From the NCBI GenBank assembly GCA_963995525.1, contig OZ023214.1, positions 17,506,088-17,570,087 of the forward strand: 64,000 nt of DNA, given 5' to 3'. Position numbers and translations under genes: made by a program. The notes below the pieces were generated by a model. It worked only from the letters and a program-made list of their open reading frames with translations. It was not told where the DNA came from and ran no database searches. Of the stretch, positions 40,240 to 51,849 are shown piece by piece. Source of the DNA: Escarpia spicata (taxonomy: Eukaryota > Annelida > Polychaeta > Sabellida > Siboglinidae). Position 1 is the stretch's first letter, and each line of letters begins with the position of its first letter.

Positions 40240-41240
40240 TTTAGAGACAAAAGAACACGGATAATTTGTACCAAAAGCATGGACGTGAACAAAAGTGTTT
40301 CATGTATATAGTAACGAGAGGGAGGCTGCCGGTGGAGGGTGAATACAGCAGGAGACGGCAGAGGATGGGGATGAGGGACGTGACGAGTAGAGACGAGGAG
40401 GTAGAGGAAGTTGTGGATGAGGAAAACTACATCACCAATACTAGCTTATTTCCTTTCATGGAACATCAGCTACAGCAATCCTCACCAATACATACTCAAT
40501 ACTGAAGCTCATCTCCGTTTAATTTGTGCAGTCACCATTTACGGCATGCAAACTATTTCCAGAGTGGCGCCAAATGCAGAGTCGCTCATCAATAACAACA
40601 CAGCAAGTCAATGACCCCGTATAACTACTTTGTGTTCTAATGCATCGCCGATTGGTAGATCAGAGGCCATTGATCCAAGGATGTGAACCTCGGACCTAGT
40701 ATCTCAACACCTGGGAGAAACTGCTGCCAGGTGACAGGCAGGTTTACCGGTTATTGTAATGTTCGATTCACTTATGTGTAATATCCTGAGATATACATAT
40801 TTTAACTTGGAGACTGTAACATCCCAATCGTGTTTCTGAATATATGTGTGAACATGCAGAGAGTGTGCAGAGATGTGCGCACTCGCTAGAAGGTTGTAAC
40901 ACGACCAATTTAGCGTGTAACTGAGGCAGCCTTTGGCAATAGTTTGTTTGAGACTACTTACCTGGTACGAGCGTTCATTAACAACCACAGACACGTCACA
41001 AAGCCACTGGACTCTCATTGATCGTATTCACGCATGTCATGTGGAAGCTGCGCGTTCTCTACGCGCAACAGCCCTAAGCTCTCAATATCATGTGACAATT
41101 AGGGATTGATTAGTCCCATCAATGTTTCGTTTATTGATTGTGCAAGCTCCCGAGACACGCCATGGTATTTACGATTTTGTTCGCCATGTTTCTTCCACCC
41201 ACGTCACCAACACACGTTTATATCGCCCTCGCTATCCCGC
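40240..41240. other. Intergenic, nothing recognised
   Basis: A purine-rich stretch at 40315-40430 leaves a charged short frame, but nothing supports coding. Confidence 0.4.
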
Positions 41241-41244
41241 TCAC

Positions 41245-41630
<386 letters not shown>

Positions 41631-41985
41631 ATTACCAACAAATGTGAGAAAATAAATCAAACGGCACCTACACTAGCATGTCGTAAGAGCTACCATAATC
41701 AATAAAAGAACCTGAATCAGACTAATCAGACTTTAATTGTCAGATGATATTGAAAGCTTCAGGCATAAACGGTTGACGAGAGTGTGCTTCCTCCACACGA
41801 CAACGCATTATGTGTTCGGACAAACAGCAACTTCTCGTATTCTCAGTACGACGTGTACGCACAATTATATCCTTTAATGTAGATAAGCACACGCACGCAT
41901 GCACGGCCACACGCATGCATGCACGCAAGCACGCACGCAAAGTTAGCAATGTACTCGGTCATAAGCGTACACTTTCCGCATAGTA

Positions 41986-42490
41986 CAGCGGCTAAGGGAT
42001 ATGATTGTTCCCCTTTTGCCAAAAGCATGACAATTGGCACACATGTAGATTATGATATAGATTAATTTCAAACCAGGTACCCAGCGCTATCAATATGGTA
42101 CCTAGTCGCCATCTTGATTTTTGAAATGCTCGCCACGGAAATCCATTATCCAGATATCTCAGCTTCTGAGTAACATAAAACATGCTCTTAACCAAACATT
42201 TCCAGGGTCAAGGAATCCAATTCTGTCTTATACGGTATCCAAGGATGACTGTCATATTGAAGTTCAAGATGGCCGCCACGGAAATCCATTATCCACATAC
42301 ATCAGCTTCTAAACAACTTATAAACACGTTTTTGTGCCTAAACCGACATTTGCAGGGTCAAGGAATCCATTTATGCCATGTGCTATACCATCAGATGACG
42401 GCTATATTGAAATTCAAGATGGCTGCCACGCGTATACTTTTTACGAACATACTTTTAGCGCCTCTAGATATTGAGGAATCCATATGTGGT
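41986..42490 (+). repeat. Left arm of the foldback element
   Basis: Units start with GCCACGGAAATCCATTATCC near 42132 and 42274 and with GCCACGCG near 42425. Each carries CAGGGTCAAGGAATCCA and ends in CAAGATGGC. Confidence 0.85.
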
Positions 42491-42850
42491 TCACATATGA
42501 ATACCTATATAAATGTAAATGTTTATTGATTTATATAGCACCATATTTATACAATAATATTCTATGGTGCTGAACAGTACAATAAATGGCATAGTAGAAA
42601 GTTAAAACAACACAAGCATTCAACATAATACAAATATTGATATAAAAATGTAAAACTATAAAATGATAAAATTAATAATTTCAATAGAAACATCGAACAT
42701 ATTTTATATAATTATCTAACAAGTGTAACACTATTTAAATTAGTAAAATTATTAAGTTAATTATATGCAATTCTAAAATAGTGAGTCTTCAGTTTGCTCT
42801 TAAAAAACAGTGACATTGTTGAAGCTGCGAATATCTTTGGGAAGGGAGTT

Positions 42851-43357
42851 CTACAGTTTTGGTGCAGCAATAAAAGCACGATCTCCCAGAGTTTTCCTTT
42901 TTGTCCTTGGTACATCAAGTTTAAGATCATCCTGCGATCTTAGACCGTAATGGATGCTCCTTGGAGGCGGCATTTCCAACATATATTCATATGAATGAAA
43001 TGTCAGTAAGCAAATCTTATATTTAATGCGAAATTCCACCGGCAACCAGTTAAGTGACTTTAGTACTGGAGTGATATGATTATATTTGCCGATTCTGCAC
43101 AACACTCTGGCTGCGGTGTTTTGAACCATTTGTAATTTCCGTATAAGGTATTTTGGTAAGCCGATCAAAAGGGCATTACAGTAGTCAATATGGCTGTGGA
43201 CCATAGCATGTATCAGTTTCTCTGTACCCTGTTGATCAAGATATTTTCTGATTTTTCCGATGCTATAAAGTTGTGCATAAGCTGCCCGACATTTGAACTT
43301 GACATGTTCTTCCATAGACATGTGTTTATCAAAAATAAGCGCCCAAATTTCGCACAC
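42851..43357 (-). pseudogene. LINE reverse transcriptase, C-terminal domain
   Basis: Contains HSHIDYCNALLIGLP, LQMVQNTAARVL, HITPVLKSLNWLPVEFRI and DRAFIAAPKL. The next codon is TAG where Trp is expected (then NSLPKDIR), and a frameshift follows. Confidence 0.92.
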
Positions 43358-43799
43358 AATTCAGTGCATGTACCTCGTAGCCCCCGATGTTAATGGCCGT
43401 GTTGGTGCACTTTGCTAGTTGTTGCGGAGTGCCAATTAAAATGTACTCAGTCTTGGAGTTATTCATTTTGACTTTCATGGATTGCATCCAGCTATTGATG
43501 TCTCTGATGCATCGTTCCATGGACTTACGGTTACTGTCCATAGAATCAGGATGGACACCACAGTAAACCTGACAATCATCGGCGTAGGCATGCCCCAGCT
43601 TCCCATGCTGATCAATGACAGAGAAAATAGGGCTAGAGTACTCTGTGAATTCAACAGGGCCTAGGCATGAGCCTTGCAGTACTCCCTGATCAAGTTTAAA
43701 CTGCTCAGACACCGCTGCAGAAATACGCTGCGACCTTGATTGGAGATAAGAGGAAAACCAACTTAGAACTGTACCTGATACTCCAAAAGAGCGATTCAT
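43329..43799 (-). pseudogene. LINE reverse transcriptase, catalytic core
   Basis: Contains GVLQGSCLGPVEF and the active-site box AYADDCQVY (YADD at 43575-43586), both intact. LIDLSSAF-type sequence lies just upstream (about 43830-43870) across a TA-repeat interruption. Confidence 0.92.
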
Positions 43800-43902
43800 A
43801 TATATATATATATTATATTTAACAAAATGTTGTGGTCCACTGTATAAAAAGCCGACGACAAGTCAATTAAAACCAGTTGTGTTACCTTCTGTTGATCCAT
43901 GT

Positions 43903-44322
43903 TTAGAAGAACTTAACTAGAGCGGTTTCTGTAGAATGCCCTGCTCTATAAGCAGATTGACAAGATGGCAAAGGGAATTCACAGTCTGAGTGAAGACAAA
44001 GTTGGTTTACAACAGCTCGCTCAGTTATTTTTGACACATACTGGAGATTCGATACAGGATGATAGTTTTTTGGAATAGGATCCAATCCTGCTTTTTTAAG
44101 CAGCGGCACTACAAGTGCAGTCTTCCACTCGTATGGGAATTCCCCAGTAGCAATAGAGAGATTGCTGATGTGCGTGAGGAGTGGAAGTAATTCCTTCATA
44201 TATTCTTTAACTAATTTGGTTGACATGGGGTCAAGAGCCCAGCTGGTTGTTTTAGATTTCACAACCAAGTTGCGCACATCATCTTCGGAGACCACCGCAA
44301 ATGTATCTAAGTTAGCACACAC
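43903..44322 (-). pseudogene. LINE reverse transcriptase, N-terminal part
   Basis: Contains KTTSWALDPMSTKLVKE, FPYEWKTALVVPLLKK, NYHPVSNLQYVSKITERAV and QSAYRAGHSTETALVK, matching RT blocks 0-3. A frameshift joins it to the endonuclease segment near 44340-44520. Confidence 0.9.
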
Positions 44323-44518
44323 ACCCTCTCTGAATGGTGTATATGGAGGTTCGGTAACACCAATGTTCGTTCGAATAGCATCTATTTTATCACTAAAAAG
44401 GTGCCAAATTCATTTACAAGGTTTTCCACAGAATCATGACCAGATAGTGGAGTACTTTGTTTTTTACCACACAGGGTGTTTATGAGGGAAATAATTTCTT
44501 CGAATCACCCTTAGCTTC

Positions 44519-45343
44519 TCAAATTAAGTTAGAGAGATGGTCAGTTCGTTTGGTATTCAGTACATTGACGCATTTGTTCCGAGCACGGTGGAATGATAGC
44601 AGAGTTTTATTATTTTTATCCCGCGTCCAGATGAATTCATTTCTTTCTCTGCGACTCCTTTTCTGCGACTTTAGTGATTTGAGTTCATCGTCGAACCATG
44701 GTACCAATGGCCTCACAACAATAGTTTGGGATTTGATGAGTGCGCGCCTATCCAACAACTGTCTCAGTTCCCAATTGCAGTCACCAACTAGCTGATTGAT
44801 ATCCGTGATTTTTAATAGTGCATTAGTGATATCCTTCAGGTCATTACTAAATGCACTATTATCGATTTGCTTCAGTTTCCTGTACTGTATCGTATGTGTC
44901 TCTAAGGGAGGTCTGGGCATGTTTACTCTATAACACACAAACATTTGATCCGACACCATATAATCAGCCACGGGGTAACTAAGCAGAAGTTCACGATTAT
45001 ACCTGGTAATAATTAAGTCTAGAGTGTGACCAGATACATGCGTTGGAACTGTAACATGCTGCGTTAAGCCATACATACTAAGTACATCACACATTCTAAT
45101 TGCATCAGCTTCTGTGTCAATATCCATATGAATATTAAAATCACCAGCTATCAGGAGTGAATGAGGGGTTTGAACTGCATGCGACAAATATGTCTGAAAT
45201 TCTTCAAAGAATGTAGCAGTTGTAACATGATGTTTGTCCGAGTCTGGTGGTCGGTATATGACATGCACATCAACTTTCGTCTTTTGACATAATAGCTCAC
45301 AATTACCATACTCAAATGAATTGAGTTCGCCAGATGACACCAT
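44519..45343 (-). pseudogene. LINE endonuclease domain (C-terminal part) and linker
   Basis: Contains VIYRPPDSD, LLIAGDFNIHMD and HTLDLIIT, hallmark blocks of the LINE AP-endonuclease. The final catalytic block SDH reads SDQ (44945-44953), so the essential His is lost. In-frame coding continues upstream to about 45405 (TGGGVGILLKTGIQCK), where the element is truncated. Confidence 0.9.
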
Positions 45344-45409
45344 TTTGCACTGAATCCCAGTCTTGAGAAGAATACCAACCCCGCCACCAGTTCTGCTGGA
45401 CGGTCTATA

Positions 45410-47285
45410 TATTCACTAGTAGGTCAATTCTTGTTGGCAGTTGTTTCTGAGCTATATTCAGAACCTAAAGACAAATGGCAGTGCATATACTGGTAAAGAG
45501 AAATATATCATTGATTAAGAATGGAAAACACAAATGGTTACATTTCGCGTTCACTTCAGCAATATAAAAAACATACTCAACTTCGTGTTGACAAATCGTC
45601 TTGAGGTTTACTGGCAACTTATGATTGGACATTTTGTTGTGCAGAAACCACAACATGTTTTTTTCTCAACAATAACACCAGGCCGGTGTCACAATCAAGT
45701 CAATCAACCACAAAGAGTGACGGTTGTGCTGTAAGTTTAATAGAAAGTCCATAATCCTGGGAGTGGTGGATTGTGACAAACATAGTGTTCAAACTGCCAA
45801 TTAAAAACTGCACAAAGCATAAACGTACTACAACTCTGGCATACAAACCAACATTGCTAAATAAATATCACCTTTAGTGTCAATATTTAAATATTTGTGT
45901 AATCCAATCGCAGAAATTCGCGCATATATGCTGACTCCGAGTACAAATTTAGTCATGGACAAAACTATGTAATGCAATCGGTACACACTGTTAAGGGCAC
46001 ATGTAAATATAGTAGAGCAGATATGCGAACGAAACAACTGGAAATCGCCAATTATGACAAGGATCACAATCAGACTGACTGACGTACCAAACACAGTACT
46101 TCCCATCATTGCAGATTGCTCCATATCTCGACACAAGGGTGTTGGAAGATGACGCTATCCAGGCGTAGATGGACAGTTGACGATGATGCCCAGTAATAAT
46201 TTATCATATACAATACATCCTAGTTGGCAACTGTCAGAAGAGTATATATTGTATGTAGTTGGTATTTTGCTGACATCTTCAAGCAATCAAGAAGGGAACG
46301 CAGAGAACATAACGGAACCACTCAGAGGTTGTTTCATTATTTGCGACACTGTATAAGGTCATTCGTTTCCGGTGGATATGTAATCATCAGTATACAAAGT
46401 CAGATAGTTGTGACCACAGTCCATCAAGCCACCACCGACCTTCAGTATCTCCAGCCATGAACACACGAGGAGCGGACACCGGCAGCATATTATTCTATGT
46501 AGCACAATGTCTTCACCAAGGATATCCCAAAGTGAATATCCGGCTGTATGTACAGATGTCGTTATTATTTCCGTAAGACAATTCCTTGTTGTTGAAATAG
46601 ATGAACGTTTATGCGTTGAAACCCACTTTTGTCCCATTGCAACCCATGCCATTGCCAACAATCTGTGAAATCGGAAACATTAATGCTAAGTTATGTCATG
46701 AGTTGATGTGACATAGTCTCCAGTTTCTTTGGTCGAGGGAATAAGTCGGCATGATTAGCACGGGCTCCATTCCCCGCTGTTACATATGTCTTCATCTCCC
46801 TGTCATCACAATCATAAGAAGTCGACTCGTGTACACTAAATGAGATAGAGAGATTCATCACCGAAATTTACATCAAGAATTTTACATTTGGCAGGGTGGA
46901 TGAAGCAAGGAAACAGCTGTTTGCCCAGGGTTTGGTACGACTTTGAACACCCCACTAACAAAACATATATTGCGTCAGTATGGGAGAAGGGTTGTTTATT
47001 AAATTGGTTATGTGATGTCACAAGCTGTTGTGCCAACTCTCCATCTGCCTTGTCTTGGACACTGTGGTTGGAGTGCAACTGATACCGTATGGAAACCATG
47101 CTGGACTTGAACTCTCAGAGACCTTGATGTCATGCCATGACCTAGTGCACTGTGGTTGCAAATCTAACTGTAGTCCAATTCAGATATTATTTTTCATGAC
47201 TATGTATGTTTTGGGGTATATTGTGGTTGAGAATATAACTTAGTAAAATTTGGCAACAGCCTGAGAGGTTATAATCGTGAAGACA
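45410..47285. other. Interior of the foldback element, unassigned
   Basis: Small frames on both strands (for example 45828-46136 minus and 46359-46661 minus) have no recognised motif. If the element once had its own protein, this is where remains would be. Confidence 0.35.
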
Positions 47286-47289
47286 CATA

Positions 47290-48073
47290 CCATAAACCAG
47301 GTATGGATTCCTAAACCCAATACACGTTCAGATCACATTCCTATAACGTATATATGCATGGCAGCTATCTTGATATTCTGTGTGACCATCATTTCATGGT
47401 TCTAGCCTATTTATATTATTGAACATGTGTATTACCGGAATGTATGTTTTTGTGTTGCACAGAAGCTGAATTAAACCAAAATATATTATTTTGGAAGTCA
47501 GCCATCTTGAATTTCAATATGTCTGTCATCTGGGGATACAACATGTGGAAGAAATTGATTAATTAATCCTGAATATGTTGGCATAGATACATATTCGAGA
47601 TATTCGGACAGATTATTTCCATGGCGGCCATTTTGTTTTTCAATATGGCCGTCATCTGGGATTAATGCAAGTGGCACAACTGGACTCCTTGACCTTGAAA
47701 CAGGTGAATTACCTATGGATTCGTCGTATGGAGTCTTCAATATCAAGAGGCACTAAAATTATATTCGTAATGCGTGGTTGCCATCTTGAATTGCAATATG
47801 GCCGTCATCTTTGGATACAGCACATGGCAGAAATTTATTCATTGACCCTTGAAATGTTGGTTTAGACACCAAGATCACATTTCTATGTTGTTTAGAAGCT
47901 TATATACTTGATTAATGGATTTCCGTGTCGGCCATTTAAACAAATTACGATGGCGGCTAGGTACCATGTTGATAGTGGTACCTAGCTTTATATGATTCTA
48001 CATATCATAGACTACGTATGACAATGCTCATGCTTTTGTAAAAAAAAGTGCACAATTCGTCCCTTAGCCGCTG
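47290..48073 (-). repeat. Right arm of the foldback element
   Basis: Inverted units with GCCATCTTGAAT or GCCATTT and a following CAATATGGCCGTCATC, near 47358, 47502, 47627, 47779 and 47932. The outer part, GGTACCTAGCTTTATATGATT, pairs with the left end. Confidence 0.85.
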
Positions 48074-48081
48074 TACTAGCG

Positions 48082-48240
48082 GTGTACACGGTCAGCAGTG
48101 TATACGATCAACTAAACGACGGCAACTACCCCGCCGTCTTCCCACTCGCGGACAGAGAGAAAGGTCGCCTTCACACCGAGCAGCGCAATATGATGGATTA
48201 CGTTGGTCTGTCCAGGCATCAGATGCCGGATAGAAGGCAA
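48082..48240 (+). other. GC-rich exon-like fragment next to the foldback element
   Basis: An open frame reads SVYDQLNDGNYPAVFPLADR and on to MPDRRQ. It is richer in GC than its surroundings and begins within 10 bp of the foldback end. GATAGAAGGCAAG at its 3' side recurs near 6222, which argues for a dispersed repeat rather than a gene. Confidence 0.2.
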
Positions 48241-48258
48241 GTCTATTGCATAGACAAG

Positions 48259-48610
48259 TGTACCCTGGTCGCTGTTGATGTGTCGTGAAGTGTAACCTGG
48301 GAACTGTTGATGTGTCGTGATGTGTACCCTGGGGACTGTTGATGTGTCGTGAAGTGTAACCTGGGAACTGTTGATGTGTCGTGATGTGTACCCTGGGGAC
48401 TGTTGATGTGTCGTGATGTGTACCCTGGGGACTGTTGATGTGTCGTGAAGTGTAACCTGGGAACTGTTGATGTGTCGTGATGTGTACCCTGGGGACTGTT
48501 GATGTGTCGTGATGTGTACCCTGGGGACTGTTGATGTGTCGTGATGTGTACCCTGGGGACTGTTGATGTGTCGTGAAGTGTACCCTGGGGACTGTTGATG
48601 TGTCGTGAAG
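48259..48610 (+). repeat. 32-bp minisatellite, 11 copies
   Basis: The unit TGTACCCTGGGGACTGTTGA plus TGTGTCGTGATG repeats exactly 11 times. Variant units (TGTAACCTGGGAACTG) appear at positions 2, 4 and 7, each preceded by a unit ending GAAG, showing duplication of multi-unit blocks. The long minus-strand frame here is an artefact. Confidence 0.95.
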
Positions 48611-48614
48611 TGTA

Positions 48615-50050
48615 CTGCGGAAACGGAATTTTAAAAAGTGCATCAGTGAATAAATACTGTAGCTTCGAAATTTGAAACGCCTAGAAACACATACTATAAT
48701 CATAATATTTTAAATTATAGAATTGATATCGATAAGCCGAGTTTTAATATGTATGTTTTATATATATGGGCTATATTGTGAGATGTACCCTGAATCACAT
48801 ATGAGTATCACAAAACCCTGTTTAAACACCAGCATGTTCAAAATGGCAAAGAATTCCACATGAACAAATATTTCCGTTTTTGCTGTTCCTATGCATAAAA
48901 CTAACATTTGAGAATATTGATAGAAAAAAAATGACACTACTATTTGAAATAGCAAAAATGTCCGTTCTCCGACGGGATGCCTTGGTAGTTGACAGTCGTT
49001 ATAGTAATATTTACCAAATGTTAGAAAACACACAGCATCTTTACACAAACACCATAACGAGCTCTAGATACTCGTTGTATATTCACAATGAAGAAGGTAG
49101 GAGAGAATGTAAAGACCACGTCCGCCGATGGGTCCTAGTCATGATAGTGTAGAATTGTCAAATAATATTCATATTGCTATGCTATATAAAGGTATATATA
49201 ATCGTAATAATATAATATCATGTTTTTATTTCAGACAAAAGTCTATATGTACATACAATACAAGTAAATTATTTAAAAAAAAATAATAGCTAAAATACGA
49301 AGATATAGACACATATGAAATAAAAATAGATGGTTAATAAGATATATATCAAATATGCGTTCAACTTTAAGTATACAATTGGGTAGTCCAGCATTTAAAC
49401 ATAGGACTTCTAAAATATATATAAGTATAAAAATAATTCACAAAAAGTGGATTTTCAGTCTGTTGAAGTCGACATAATAAGCTATATATGGATGAACGCA
49501 TACGTTCATTAAAAGATTTAACACATTTTGTAGCAAACATAAAACTTGCACTTCAGCGTGAATGACAAATTCTAGAACTGTTGTTATAGGCAACAGTAAT
49601 ACCTTTCAAACTCTGTTTTTTTTATTTACACCAAATACTTGAGGTGTATATAGCACCACAGTAAGAAAGAAATAGGTAAGTTTTAATGGTAGAGCTGCAA
49701 AGGCGAAATTTTCGTACTAAGACGTTGGCTTGAGCATATCTTTTCTGTCTGGCAATGTTGTCATCGTCAGTAAAATTATTGTTAATTATATGACCCAGAT
49801 ATTTGCATTTAAAGGGATTCTTTATAAGCTAATATACATTCGAGGTGTACCGTATCAAAACGTATTAATTCCGCATAAGTACTACCTCTGCTACTTATGT
49901 TTTGCATGTTTATGCACAATTTGGGTGTTATCTGCGCAAAAAGCCGATAAACAATTGTGTTTACACTAATCATTTTTATCTTGTTGCCACGTGGATGATT
50001 AATTCCGCAGCCCGAGTATAATGAATATTCATGCATACGTGAACCACACA
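48615..50050. other. AT-rich non-coding stretch
   Basis: No gene recognised; short frames only. Confidence 0.4.
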
Positions 50051-50058
50051 CAGACCGT

Positions 50059-50066
50059 TGACGTCA
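50059..50066. promoter_or_regulatory. Palindromic CRE site TGACGTCA
   Basis: Perfect CREB/ATF octamer just upstream of the candidate ATG at 50081. Confidence 0.35.
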
Positions 50067-50080
50067 CACACACAGCTAAC

Positions 50081-50328
50081 ATGTCTGATTTCGAGGTGAG
50101 TTGATTCAAGCAATGGCATTGTAAATAAGCAATTTGAAGACATATGTATATTAACAGCAATTTTTTATAAGTGTAGGAAGAGTATGCATTGTTTGTCCTG
50201 CTTCCCACGGCAGTCAGCCGAGTAACGTTTCGATTAAATAGAATTATAATTTTCCGCCGACGCGGACGGCTGCAGTCGGTGTCAGCTGCCGCTGGAACTG
50301 TCATTGAGTCTGTCGAGCCTCTACTACA
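50081..50328 (+). CDS. Possible 5' end of a spliced gene (two short exons)
   Basis: ATG at 50081 encodes MSDFE up to a perfect GTGAGT donor (50096). After an 81-bp intron ending TGTAG, a 152-nt segment (50177-50328) continues in phase, EEYALFVLLPTAVSRVTF and so on, to a perfect GTAAGT donor (50329). A TGACGTCA site lies 15-22 bp before the ATG. I found no third exon and do not recognise the peptide. The acceptor is weak and the exons are short, so this may be chance. Confidence 0.25.
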
Positions 50329-50485
50329 GTAAGTAGCATAGCCTTAGGCAAGGGTCTCGCCTTTCTAGTTAGTAAAACTGCATTGTCCGGTATCTGACAT
50401 GCAGTGAACGAAAATGCACACTAAAATATCAGTATATGCAACCATAGCCTAAATCTGGGATTTGGGTATGTGTGTCTACAGCCCG

Positions 50486-50650
50486 GGGGACGGTTTCATG
50501 ACGCGGTTAAGTCTTAAGAACGTTCTTAACGCTAAGATGATTGTTTTTGTAAGTGACGTGATTTTTTATATATAAGCGAACATAGGAGTTTACGCAAACA
50601 TGATGCTAAGTAACTGCGTAACTTTAATTACGCTTCATGAAACCGGCCCC
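50486..50650. mobile_element. 165-bp palindromic MITE
   Basis: The ends are GGGGACGGTTTCATGACGCG and CGCTTCATGAAACCGGCCCC, inverted repeats with two mismatches in 20. A perfect 16-bp palindrome TTAAGAACGTTCTTAA lies inside at 50514-50529. Non-coding; superfamily not determined. Confidence 0.8.
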
Positions 50651-50654
50651 AGGT

Positions 50655-51540
50655 CTTGCCTTTCCAAATTACAGTCAGCCGTTTTTGAAACGTCCCCGTT
50701 TCCCCACCGAACCGAAACATAAAAATGTGAGATTCGTACGTTCACATACTTTTTTTAATGCTACAGCTACGATTGTTAGTAAATCTGGCTGGCATGTTAT
50801 CGTTCAATGTAAACGTTGTAGGTTTGTTAAAAAGTACACAATACCATGTTGCCAAGGAATTTTGTGATGCACGAATTTTGGACACCAGCAGATCTGCATT
50901 CTAGTATACATAAGTTTGTATCAATGAATATATTTATAAAAAAAAATAATAGACCAGATCAAGTTGTGCTGCTTCTTGTGAATAGCACATTTGATAGTAG
51001 TAGTACTTGCTAAAAACAAATTAAACATTTATTTTTGACATGTTACTTTACCGTTACTGTACACTTTTCGCGAGAATGGCCCATATGTATAATGATGTAC
51101 AACATTAATTATTAGAGCAAGAATAAAGGAAAATATACAGTGCACTCTGGATAAGGTCGAACCTCCAGGGACCCATGACAATACTGATAAGTGGAATTTC
51201 TTATAACTAGAAAGTTATCAGAAGGTCCCCTTATTGGGACCTTTGCCCTGGACCGAGGAAAAGATTGACTTAACTTAGCGAAAATTCACTTATGTGAGTT
51301 CCAGTTATCTGAAATGCAAATTAAAAGTTGGCCAAAATAACGGATTTGGATTTTAGTCTGACTTAATCAACATAACAAGGTTCTCTTGTATTTCTTTTCT
51401 ATTTAGCCAGCTGTACACTTGGCGATAAGTCCCATAATCCAATATCTAAACTGAATTAATCTGCATAGTGTTCAGTTAGTTAACTCATATTTAGGCTCAG
51501 TTTCCTAAATTCAACTTTGTTTGGGTCACCTGACATAAGA
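50655..51540. other. Non-coding; possible worn TIR element
   Basis: TACAGTGCACTCTGGATAAGG at 51138 resembles a pogo/Tigger-type end, with related CTTATCTGA-type sequence to about 51330. No clear partner end was seen. Confidence 0.35.
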
Positions 51541-51845
51541 TGATGTCTGACTTTGTTCTGTCCCATTCTGTTCTGTGCGACATCTACTGGAAAGTTGTAC
51601 CTCACTTCGAGTTTCAAATGGAAGTGTGCATCTGATAGCTTTGTGTATCAAAATGCATAGCAGTACTATTAATAGAACAATTTGTGAACAGACACAGAAG
51701 TGAAGAAGATGTCTGACTTTGTTCTGTCACATTAGTTCCGTGTGGCTTCTACTGGGAATTTGTACATCACTACGTTTCAAATGGATTTGTGCAATCGATC
51801 GATTTGTGCATCCAAATGCACATCATCCTGTCATTATGTTGCAAA
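51541..51845 (+). repeat. Diverged ~165-bp direct duplication
   Basis: GATGTCTGACTTTGTTCTGT starts both copies (51543 and 51707). Both continue with CTACTGG, TTTCAAATGGA and TTTGTG(T/C)AT. Confidence 0.75.
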
Positions 51846-51849
51846 GTAG

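Larger units (their letters stand above)
42515..45410 (-). mobile_element. CR1/L2/jockey-like LINE, 5'-truncated
   Basis: Reading the minus strand from 45410 down: the second half of an AP-endonuclease domain, a complete reverse-transcriptase domain, the C-terminal domain, and a 3'UTR ending in GCACCATAGAATATTATTG and GTGCTATATAAATCAATAA. ORF1 and the first part of the endonuclease are missing. At least three frameshifts and two stops separate the open segments. A short TA repeat at 43800-43812 adds to the damage. It lies inside the foldback element, at the inner end of the left arm. Confidence 0.9.
41986..48073. mobile_element. 6.1-kb foldback element with subterminal tandem repeats
   Basis: The termini are CAGCGGCTAAGGGA (41986) and TCCCTTAGCCGCTG (ends 48073), flanked on both sides by TA. 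The arms (41986-42490 and about 47290-48073) are inverted copies and each contains tandem units of about 145 bp marked by CAAGATGGCNGCCA: three on the left, four or five on the right. The interior holds a LINE inserted at the inner edge of the left arm (42515-45410) and 1.9 kb of unassigned sequence (45410-47285). No transposase was recognised. TA flanks point to mariner-type target use (inference). Confidence 0.8.

Noticed and set aside
45828..46136. Hydrophobic 102-codon minus-strand frame inside the foldback element
   Set aside because: No recognised domain, and no support beyond openness in AT-rich DNA; left as unassigned interior.
48092..48703. 203-codon minus-strand frame with repeated THQQ/STVPRVH
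   Set aside because: Produced by the 32-bp minisatellite.
48880..49152. 90-codon frame in AT-rich DNA
   Set aside because: No motif, no splice context, no composition change.
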